64,000 nucleotides of DNA from Panax quinquefolius (taxonomy: Eukaryota > Streptophyta > Magnoliopsida > Apiales > Araliaceae). The notes beneath the pieces are model-generated. The model worked only from the letters and a program-made list of their open reading frames with translations, had not been told where the DNA came from and ran no database searches. The DNA lies in assembly GCA_020205615.1 (NCBI GenBank), contig JAINUW010000294.1, positions 186,001 to 250,000 of the forward strand. Direction: 5' to 3'. This document shows, piece by piece, positions 22,383 through 31,655 of this stretch; positions within the stretch are counted from its first letter, which is position 1; each line of letters opens with the position of its first letter. A program made the translations under genes and the position numbers.

Positions 22383-23597
22383 TGTTGGGTAAAATCTAAT
22401 TACGCACAACACGCAAGTATACGTGGTCAACAAGTAATAAAGTGAAAGTAGAGTATCGTTCCTATGAGGAATTGTTTAATAGAAAATCACCAAATACTAA
22501 CCCATAATCAACTCAAACTTATTTAAACGAATGAATTTCAAATTATATAATTAAACTACTATTAAATTCCACTAAAAATTAAGATTACGGAGATTTAAGA
22601 TCACAAATTCACTTATTGCTTCATTTAAGTTAACACACTTCTCATCAATTATTTTCTATCTTGAATTGTTAATCAAGAACACTAAAGTAGATAAAATCAC
22701 CTCTCGATGCATAATACCTATACTCACTTAAATCCACATATGATAGAATTAAGCAAGACACCCTAATTAATTAATCCACTATATCTCTATGTGAATTACA
22801 ATTAAAAAGGATTTAAAGCACAAGTTCTCTATAAGATTACATGCGATGTTAGGTATATCTCTATCCTAGACATAAATTATGTATTCCAACGCCATGCAGA
22901 AAATACAATCATATGCTATTATGATTAGATCTAAATCTAAACTTCATCTCTCTAGTTCATATAGATTATCACGGTAATTAATGGCCAATCAATTAAACAA
23001 TTAAGTCTAAATCAAAATAGACAATCCTCACGATAGAACATAATAATTAATAGCGAATCATATTAAAATAAACTACACAATAAGATCCATTGTAATCTCA
23101 AACAAAGAATTAGTTCATGATTATTGAATTAAAACTAAGAATCCACAATTGAATAATCATTAAAAGACAAAGATAGATGACGATAAAAAGATAGAATCTA
23201 TTGTCTATAGATTTGATGCTCCCTCCTTGCTCCTACTTTGAATCTTAAATGGTCTCCAAGTTGCTTCATTCTCCAAAACTCATTAGAACTATGATTTTGA
23301 TCTAATCTACTCTACTCTACTCTACTCTAATCTAATGGAATCCTCTCTCTAATCTCTAATCTCCTTTAATCCTTTTGATTCTCCTCCTTTTATAAGTCTC
23401 TTTACATGTCTTTAAGTCCTTTTTGGAAGACCTCTTGGAAGTCCTTATGTCAATCAGATCGAAACAATCCTTTTTGGACTCAAATTGGACCAAAATTCGC
23501 ATTTTTGGGGCATACCCCCCGCCCCGGCTGGGGTCTAGGCTTGTTTTGGGGTCGCCCCGGCGGGCTAGGGGCCTGTCTTGTGACTTCCATGCCCTAC
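22383..23597. repeat. C repeat, unit 2 (end missing)
   Basis: It has the full head (TGTTGGGTAAAATC, then CGCAAGTATACGTGG and CAACAAGTAATAAAGTG) that unit 1 lacks, but it is cut at 23597 by the D LTR, within the GC-rich patch. Two direct copies, one without its head and one without its tail, suggest a tandem or LTR-type pair trimmed at both sides. No coding capacity seen. Confidence 0.7.
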
Positions 23598-24840
23598 TGT
23601 AGCGCCCCCAAATCCGGGTATCTTCCAACCCGATGTGATGGTGCTATCTTCAGATAACATTCATACATTCATTCAATTGAAAAGTCTCAAAGAACGAACA
23701 TAACTTCTATATATTTAAAGTAATATTTATATTTCCCAAGTTCTAAACCCGTTACAAAAGGTTCTTTGTCATAATATCAGTTAAATTATAATAATAGACC
23801 TATACTATTACAAAATAACTTAGTAATCTGCCGTAGCTTTTCCCTTATCCTTTTTCGATCCTTCGGGACGTTCAGTCTTAGCTGCATTCATATGGTTCAA
23901 GCAAGAGTGAGCATAGCTAGCTCAGCAAGTATAACAATTTAATAACAACATGCTTGACACATATAAATCGTATATCTTCAATAACTGAACAATAGTTATG
24001 AAGTACTATTGATAATTCAAGATAACACTTCATCTTTTCTTTCAAAATGTTTTACAATAACAACAGTATTTAGTAAAACATTCACTCCGGTCAGAGACCT
24101 CGAGTATTCATTCTTTATTGGTAAAGGACAACCCGGAAAAAAGTCTGTAAGCCTGATATCACTTACGAGAACTTTTAGGTGATCAGCCTATTGTACTCTA
24201 TGTTGATCAACACTACATCCATTAAACGTATGCACGTTTAAGCATTTGGCAACCTCACGTGCCTATCGTTTTACCGACAAAATATTTGTTTAACATTTCA
24301 GTCTTCTTTTGAAAACCATATCAAGTAGTTGACAAAAGATAGCAACATTTGATAATACATGAATAGATTATCAATTCATCAAGTCTAGCCAAAGGAATTG
24401 GCTTCAACTTCATCATACTTTTATTCATACGAAAGAATACATGAATCTCAAAAACTTGTTCAGATTGAACTGAGACAAGAGTTAGAATACTTGCCTTTAG
24501 CGTCTGCTACGGTATTTTAACTTTATGTTCAAGTCGTTCAAGTCTCTACAATACATGATCACATAATGCCTTACATTAGGTCACATATAATCAAGTATGT
24601 ATATGACTATATCATACCCTTTATTTAAATCTAATTGTGTATTAGATTCAGTTACTATTCGTTCCAATTTATCATTATGCTTGCATTATACTTCGACTAG
24701 GTTATCTCAACCTTTATATTACATTCCTTAAGGTTTAACAAAGTTTAAACAATGTTACATTACCTTCCTTAAGTTGTGTTTACTTCCATTTCTTTTCTTT
24801 GTACTTAGAAAATTTCATTACTATCTTCGCTCTGAGACTG

Positions 24841-25105
24841 GTGCTGCGGCGCCAGCTTTATACCTACATCTTGTGATGCGGCGTGAGCTCTTAACGCCAT
24901 TGTCCCGGACTTGGCGCTGCGGCGCGAGTCCTTACTTAATGGGCCGCGCTGCGGCGCCACACTCAAGAGGATTTTGTCACTGTTCATGGCGCTGCGACGC
25001 CACTTATTGAACTAAGGTTCGTGCTGCGGTGAACTCTTGCAGTAGGCTCGATTATTGTTCCGTGCCACGGTGCGGGTCTTTTGCCTAGGGTTGGCGCCGC
25101 GACGC
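24841..25105. repeat. GC-rich dyad motif array in D LTR
   Basis: Eight degenerate copies of a dyad close to GGCGCTGCGGCGCC start near 24841, 24875, 24912, 24945, 24988, 25021, 25061 and 25092, i.e. every 31-43 bp. The spacers are AT-rich and unrelated to each other. The island stands out sharply from the AT-rich LTR around it. Confidence 0.75.
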
Positions 25106-26121
25106 CAACTCTGTGCACCAGATATCAATTTCAGTTTTGAAATTTTGTGAACATCCCGGACGCATAACTTCTTCGTTATAAGTCCGAATTGGCTCGTTCA
25201 AAAGCCTACGATTCACAAATTACGTACTCTACATGACCATTCAAGAATTTTTTCCATTTGACTTCGTTTGCTAAAAATTCACCTATTGGTTCATTTTTAA
25301 CGTAAACGATAAACGTTCATGAATGTTCAACGCTCGTTTCTTCATTCTAAGTCTGAATCTGGTCATTTTTGAGTCCGCAACTCTTAAATGCCAATTATGA
25401 CTTGTCTTTATTGGAAAACAATGGTTTCATGATCAAACATAAAATTTGACTTCCATTCCGAGAATTTTACGTATTCGGCGATTATTGTCCAATCGTGCAA
25501 ATTTTGGCAATTCTTCCTTCTTATGATTTGTTTAACATTACAAATGACTTCCATTCATCGTGTGAACATTTGAACATACTTAATACAACAATTTATATTC
25601 ATTGTTGGATTTTGACTTATTCTTCATGGGCTTATAACTTGTCAAATTATAAACTACTTAAGATTTGATTATTCATGACTTATGACAATTAAGGTTTCTT
25701 AATCATCATACTTTACATACTCTTCACATATAACTTTACTTAGGTATACATGACACATATGATCATATAAATTCTTTTACATTCATATCATTTCTCTTAA
25801 TAAACTTCTTACAAGTTCATATTATTTTCACATAAGTTTATAATTTATGCTAGCTTAAATGAATTATTACCAACTTAATTGGCTTAAGTTCATTACTTAC
25901 TCATTCATGTTTCTTAATCCAACTTTTCTTATCATCCTATCATGGTAGAGATAGAAGATAATTGAGAAGAAGTCTTACTCTTTTTGTAGTCTTGGTAAGT
26001 AGCTTGCTTCTTCTTCTTAGCTTATGGAAATGACTTATTGCTAGCTTATTCTCTCTAACACTTAAGCACTATAGAAGTGTTGGATTATTTGATCAACCAA
26101 CAAATGACTAGCAAAGCTCTT

Positions 26122-26130
26122 CTATTTATA
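26122..26130 (-). promoter_or_regulatory. TATA box of D LTR
   Basis: On the minus strand it reads TATAAATAGA, about 0.94 kb into the LTR, a position comparable to the TATA box of the A LTR. Confidence 0.6.
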
Positions 26131-26250
26131 GACTTTCCAAGGTTAGGGTAGTTTGGTCTTTAAAACATCCCACCTCCTTAAGCCACCTCCTTACTATTCA
26201 TTACTTGCTAGCCACTCTCTTATCTCTTATTTGGCCATTAATTCAAAGTC

Positions 26251-26348
26251 TTGGTCAATACTCCTAACTTGGTCACCACATCACTTGGTCACCACATATC
26301 TTGGTCATCACACATTACTTGGTCATTACATTACTTGGTCACCACATT
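26251..26348 (-). repeat. ACTTGGTCACCACAT minisatellite upstream of D TATA box
   Basis: About six imperfect copies of a 15-22 bp unit around CTTGGTCACCACAT lie here. In the minus-strand reading this is about 120-220 bp upstream of the TATA box, where promoter enhancers would be expected. Confidence 0.75.
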
Positions 26349-27073
26349 CAACCATATTAATATGGTTTGCCCCATGGATCATACCACTCATGGATTCCAT
26401 CTTGGGCTTACATTAATTAATCCTTGGGCTTTACTTTAACAAACACTAATTGGTTCATTAATTCATTAGTTGGGCTTCTCTCTCTAATTCACTTGGACTT
26501 GTATATAATTGTTTACCAATCATCCAAGTCCATTAACATTTCTTAATACATATTGTTGATGTATTATTTTTGTATTCTAATTCTTATAGAATTTATATAC
26601 GGTATTTCATCCTTCATTCAAACTCGCATAATACTTCATATTATACTCGTTTTCATTACTTCGTACAATACCAAGTATCATACAATTATTACTTATTCTT
26701 TAACACTTCGCTTTACTTAACGTTTATAATTTAAGTCCACAAGCGAATTATTACTTTTTCCATAACTAGATTTTTATTACATAATCCATCTTACCTTGTT
26801 ATTCCATCATTGCGTATTTCTCGGAATCTCAAAATTATATCCCAAGCAAATACCGATGAATAGTGTTTTTCGGAAAATTTCACGGAAAACTTTTATTTTC
26901 GTCTTGGAAATTCAAATACTTTAATTCATCCACGTAGCCCAAATACTACGATATTCTAACATCAATAGGTTATACAATGACAACCATCTTGATAACACAT
27001 GGAATATGATTTTATTATTATTTAATTTAATAAAATCATTTTACAATAAGATCCGAATTTCTCGGTCGTTACA

Positions 27074-27090
27074 TTCTTCCCCCCTTATAA
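27074..27090 (-). other. Polypurine tract of D element
   Basis: On the minus strand it reads TATAAGGGGGGAAGAA directly before the LTR start TGTAACGACC. Confidence 0.85.
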
Positions 27091-27120
27091 AGATTCTCGT
27101 CCCCGTAATCTCGTCTTACT

Positions 27121-28662
27121 TTAATCAAATAGGTGGGGAAAATTTTCTTAAATCTTTTCTTCTAGTTCCCACGTTGCTTCTTCAAATGTCGTGATTCTTC
27201 CATAATACTTTTACTGATGGTATTACCTTGTTCCTCAGAACTTGTTCCTTTCTATCAATGATCTGCATCGGTGACTCTTCATATGATAAGTCTTTCTCGA
27301 TATGAATCGGCTCATATTCGATTACATGCTTATAGTCCGGCTTATATGGACGTAATACAGATACGTGAAACACGTTATGTATTCGTTCTAGGTCTGGAGG
27401 TAATGCTATCATATACGCTACCTCTCCCACCCGTTTTAATACTTCAAAAGGTCCTATAAACCTTGGACTTAACTTTCCCTTCTTTTCAAAGCATATCTTT
27501 CCTTTCCAGGAAGATACCTTTAGAAACACATACGAGCCCACCTTAAACTCTCGACTTAGTCTATGTGAGTCCGCATACTTCTTCATGCATCTCCGAGAAA
27601 TGTGACGAGACGCATCCGAATTAACTTTATCACATCCGCTGTCTGCTGCACCAATTCTGATCCTAGCATCCGGCGTTCTCCCACCTCATCCCAATATAAA
27701 GGTGTTCTGCACTTTCTCCCATACAAAGCTTTCATACGCATGTAAGATGCCTATGCTTGCATGATAACTGTTGTTATATGCAAACTCTACTAGTGGTAGG
27801 TGATCATCCTAACTACCCTTGAAATCCATGACGCAAGACCTCAACATGTCTTCTAACGTCTGAATTGTCCTTTCTCTCTGCCCATTAGTTTGTGGATGAT
27901 AAGCCGTGCTTAACCTCAGCTGTGTTCCCAACTGCTCTTGCAAACTCCTCCAAAAGTTCGATGTGAATCGTGGATCACGATCTGACACAATCGATACCGG
28001 TACTCCATGTCTGGAAATGATTTCCTTAACATAAAGTTTAGCTAACTGGTCTAAGTTATACTTGACCCTAATTGAGCCGACTTCGTCAACCGGTCCACTA
28101 TTACCCAAATTGAATCGTACCCTTTTTATGTCATCGGAAGTCCCACCACGAAGTCCATCGTGATATGCTCCCACTTCCATTCTGGAATCTCCAATGACTG
28201 TAGTAAAGCACTGGGTCGTTGATTTTCGTCCTTAACTTTTTGACAAGTTAAGCACCTACTCACATACTCTGCTATTTCTCTCTTCATGTTTGGCCATCAA
28301 AAACTCTGTCGAAGGTCTTGATACATCTTAGTGCTACCAGGATGTATCGAGTACCTCGAACTATGAGCTTCTTGTAACACTTGCTCCTTTAATTCTGTCT
28401 CATTCGGAATCCAAATTCTTCCCTCAAATCTTAATAATCCCTCATTATCAAGACTATACTTAACCTCTTCCTTCTCGGATAACCGCTTCTTCATTTGGTT
28501 ACACTCATCCGCCTTGAGTTGTACCTCCTTGACCCTTTCTACAATGGTAAATTGCATCTCCGTCGCAAAGAGTAACTGCCCCGAATCACTCGGCATCTTC
28601 ACTTCTATTTCCATCCTAGCCATCTCTGTTATTAACTTATTTTGAGCCGTTAACATAGACAA
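27121..28662 (-). pseudogene. D element integrase (zinc finger, DDE core, C-terminal and chromodomain-like region)
   Basis: Read from right to left: the HHCC zinc-binding domain at 28297-28662 (EAHSSRYSIHPGSTKMY; the CxxC pair follows further on as [10 protein letters not shown]); the DDE core, with [11 protein letters not shown] near 28155, [15 protein letters not shown] near 27970 and [17 protein letters not shown] near 27880; then the C-terminal region 27182-27586 (PRFIGPFEVLKRVGEVAY, HNVFHVSVLRPYKPDY, NKVIPSVKVLWKNHD). After a frameshift near 27190 it continues EEATWELEEKI and ENFPHLF, the chromodomain-like end of Tekay-type chromoviruses. It is broken by frameshifts near 28110 and 27600-27800 and by stops, including one replacing Trp in QSFWWP. 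All three catalytic residues are still readable. Confidence 0.88.
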
Positions 28663-29290
28663 CTTTTCCCGATCCTTCCTACTTAAGGCATCTAAGACTC
28701 ACATAGCTTTTCCAGGTGATCTGAGATTTCACAATCATAATCCTTTATCAACTCCAGCCATCTTCTCTGTCTCATATTCAACTCCTTCTGAGTGAAGATA
28801 TACTTTAGACTTTTATGGTCCGTATATATCTCACATTTTTCCCCATAAAGATAATGTCTCCATATCTTTAGAGCAAACTCTGCCGCGGCCAGTTCCAGAT
28901 CATGAGTAGGGTAAACTTTTTCATAATCCTTCAACTGCCGAGATGCATACGCAATGACTTTGCCATGTTGCATAAGCACACAACCAAGTCCTCTATGCGA
29001 AGCATCACTATACACTACAAAATTTCCCGTGTCATCTGGCAATGACAAAACAGGAGCTTCACTTAATCTCTTCTTCAGTTCTTGAAAATTGTCATCACAT
29101 TTATCCGTCCATACATATTTCACCGTCTTCTTTGTTAAGTTAGTCAACGAGGTAGCTATCTTCGAAAAATCTTGGATAAATCTTCGATAGTACCCTGCAA
29201 ACCCTAGGAAACTCCGCACCTCAGACGGCATTTTCGGTTGTTCCCAATTCATTACTGCTTCCACCTTCGCTGAATCCACTGAAATTCCCT
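28663..29290 (-). pseudogene. D element RNase H domain and connection
   Basis: The open stretch 28692-29279 starts at the reverse transcriptase thumb ([20 protein letters not shown]) and runs through RNase H. It has [17 protein letters not shown] with the first catalytic Asp, [19 protein letters not shown] with the Glu, and [17 protein letters not shown] with the second Asp. The remaining catalytic Asp would sit in ADALSRK; a frameshift near 28710 disrupts that end (LDALSRK is readable in the next frame). Confidence 0.9.
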
Positions 29291-29976
29291 CTTAGTCAAT
29301 GACATGACCTAAAAACTGCATCTTTTCCAGCCAAAATTCACATTTGGTGAATTTTTCATATAACTTCTCCTTTCTTAGTGTCTCCAACACTAATCTTTAG
29401 TGTTCGGCATGATCTTCTGGCGTCTTAGAATAGACTAAGATATCATCGATAAACATCACGACGAACTTGTCCAAATATAGTTTGAACACTCTGTTCATTA
29501 TATCCATAAATGCAGCTAGTGCATTCGTCAACCCAAATGACATCACCAGAAACTCGTAATGACCATAACGAGTCCTGAATGCAGTCTTTGGTACATCTTC
29601 CTTCCTAACCTTCAACTGATGATACCCCGTCCGCAAATCTATTTTAGAAAAATACTTTGCCCCTTTCAATTGATCAAAGAGATCATCGATCCTGGGCAAT
29701 GGGTATTTATTCTTTATCATTAACTTGTTCAACTCCCGATAGTCGATACAAAGCCTTAACGATCCGTCTTTCTTCTTGACAAACAACACCGGTGCTCCCC
29801 ATGGAGAAACACTTGGTTGAATGTACTTCTTGTCTAATAGTTCCTATAGTTGAACCATTAGTTCTTTCATTTCCACCGTATTATACTCATGATGCGGTGC
29901 CCTTAAGACCTAAGGTGTAGTTCACGACGGTTCATCACAAATTCGATTTCCTATCCCATGCGTAAACCCAAAGAAC
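29291..29976 (-). pseudogene. D element reverse transcriptase
   Basis: At 29397-29789 it carries [51 protein letters not shown] (first catalytic Asp), [19 protein letters not shown] and [10 protein letters not shown] near 29445 (the Asp pair, intact). Towards the RNase H side a stop (EH-stop-RLVLE) and another in VID-stop-EGIS break the frame. Towards the protease side the conserved start of the domain is scrambled by stops. Overall order and motifs are those of a Ty3/gypsy pol. Confidence 0.92.
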
Positions 29977-30745
29977 TCACTTGGAAATACATCCATGAAT
30001 TCGCTTTACTATAGGTATTTGTTCCATGGTTGCTCCCACTCTCTGGGTATCAACAACATGGCATAGGTAACCTACACAACCCTTTCTTAAAAGTTTTTTA
30101 GTTTGTGTCATCGTAAGGCAACACGGACGTCCCGGAAATTTACTACCGTAAAATACTATAGGAGGTTGCTTCAACGTCCTGATGCTCACACATTTCTTTT
30201 GGCAATCTATAATTGCCCCATGGTTAATCAACCAATCCATCCCGAGAATTACGTCGAATTCTCCTAACTTTATCGGTATTAAATCTACCGATAACTTACA
30301 ACCACGTACTTCTACACAACAACTCCTATGAATACCTTCAACAGGAATTATCTCTTCGTTTGCTACCTTAATGTTCAAAGGTACAGGCAATTTTTTGAGA
30401 AATAATTCTAATCGTCTAGTAAAATCACATGCTATAAACGAACAAGTAGCACCCGAATCAAATAGCACGTATGCATTCATATTGTTGATCGGAATAATAC
30501 CTGCAACTACATCCCCTGATGCCACCGCATCTTGGACCGTCATATTAAAAGTACGGGCCATTGATTTCCTCGGCTGAGCTGGACCACTAATAGCTAACTT
30601 CCCGCTATTAGGTCCCTTATTTCCTTCTATCCCCTTCTTCGGGAAGTTCTTTGCTATGTGGTCAGTTAATCCACATATAAAGCATCCGTGATTCTTCTTC
30701 GGATTGGGACAACGGTTAAGCGAAATGTGCCCTTCCCGCCCACAA
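29977..30745 (-). pseudogene. D element zinc knuckles and aspartic protease
   Basis: Around 30660-30760 two CCHC-type knuckles can be read: CYNCGREGHISLNRC, and CFICGLTDHIAKNF in which the last Cys is lost. The open stretch 29977-30561 then carries the retropepsin core, NAYVLFDSGATCSFIA near 30447-30475 (DSG active site intact) and GEFDVILGMDWLINHGAIID near 30230-30265. It ends in the linker MTQTKKLLRKGC before reverse transcriptase. Ty3/gypsy proteases cut the Gag-Pol precursor within the virus-like particle. Confidence 0.88.
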
Positions 30746-31598
30746 TTATAACATACCGCTTACCTTTGAGGCAGACTCTAAGTGAGTCTTCACAGAGGGT
30801 TTCTGAGCCTCCATCCTCCTCTTGGAGTCCCCTTGTTTCGTTCCGGTATTCCCAGAGTTAAAGCCCTTCCTCTTCTGACCGTCGCCATTTCCATTGGCTC
30901 CCTCGGTCTTGGTTCCTCCATCAACCCTGCCTTTGGTCTTCTTATCTTTGTGGTACTGGCTAAGAGCCTCATTCCCACCTTTGACAATTATTGCCTTTTC
31001 TAGTATGGTTCCAAAGGAAGTACTTTGGAATGCAGAGATTCGGCTATAGAGCCAGGGTTTTAAGCCCTGCTCGAACCTTCTAGCATTTCTCACTTCAGTG
31101 TCCACTTGATGTGGAGCGAATCGTGCCAGTTCATTAAACTTGGCAGCATAATGGGGAACTGTCATATCCCCTTGTCTCAATTCTAGAAACCTCATCTCCA
31201 TCCTCCCTTGCATACTCGTGGGAAAATAGTTCTCAAAGAAAATCTCCTTGAACCTCTCCCACGTTAGGTTCCTTATATCGGCCCTAGCGTGATTTGCCTC
31301 CCACCAGAAGTTGCCCTCTCCCTTCATCAATTAGGTTGCAAAGGTAACCTTTTTACCCTCCTCAACATTTGCTATTACAAATGCTTTCTCGATTTCTTTT
31401 ACCCATGTCTGGGCTTCTATAGGGTCCGTAGTTCCCTTGAACTCCGGCGGACCTACACTTTTGAAATCCATAAAAGTAGTAGCTCGTACTACTCTAGGAA
31501 TTACGGGTACATTAGCCCCCGTGCTATTAAATGCAGCCGTTAAAAGATTAACGAATTCCTGTATTGGATTAACCGGACCACCCTCCGGTTGGTTAACA
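30746..31598 (-). pseudogene. D element gag (retrotransposon capsid), N-terminus missing
   Basis: The minus strand reads PPEFKGTTDPIEAQTWVKEI near 31430-31480, a stop near 31330, then the capsid core FWWEANHARADI, LTWERFKEIFFENYFP, EMRFLELRQGDMTVPHYAAKF and FARFEQGLKPWLY-like residues. A basic Lys/Gly-rich linker towards the zinc knuckles follows. This is the retrotransposon gag domain that forms the particle shell. Sequence upstream reads FVNLLTAAFNSTG and then ends abruptly at about 31598, so the start of gag, the primer-binding site and the 5' LTR are absent. Confidence 0.9.
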
Positions 31599-31655
31599 TT
31601 ACGATGATGCAGGCCAAGAAATCATGTTGCGTTACGATGATGCAGGCCAAGAAAT
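31599..31655. repeat. 24 bp direct repeat at the D/A junction
   Basis: TTACGATGATGCAGGCCAAG plus AAAT occurs at 31599-31622 and again at 31632-31655, separated by CATGTTGCG, in effect a 33 bp tandem duplication. It lies exactly where minus-strand D gag ends and plus-strand A pol begins, as filler DNA at a repair junction would. Confidence 0.9.

Larger units (their letters stand above)
23598..27073 (-). repeat. Family-D 3' LTR (3476 bp)
   Basis: On the minus strand it starts TGTAACGACCGAGAAATTCG at 27073 and ends GGATTTGGGGGCGCTACA at 23598. Just outside, at 27074-27090, lies the polypurine tract. The LTR is AT-rich apart from a GC island at 24841-25105. A TATA box lies at 26122-26130, with a short minisatellite upstream of it. 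No gene; the reading frames across 24774-25010 and 26153-26439 follow the repeats and are not real. Confidence 0.9.

Noticed and set aside
24774..25010. Reading frames of 60-78 codons on both strands across the D LTR
   Set aside because: They follow the GC-rich dyad island, which is poor in stop codons, and encode no recognisable domain.
26153..26439. Overlapping frames of 62 and 87 codons
   Set aside because: Produced by the CTTGGTCACCACAT minisatellite; low-complexity product.
30371..31543. Plus-strand frames of 68-84 codons
   Set aside because: Antisense shadows of D gag and protease.
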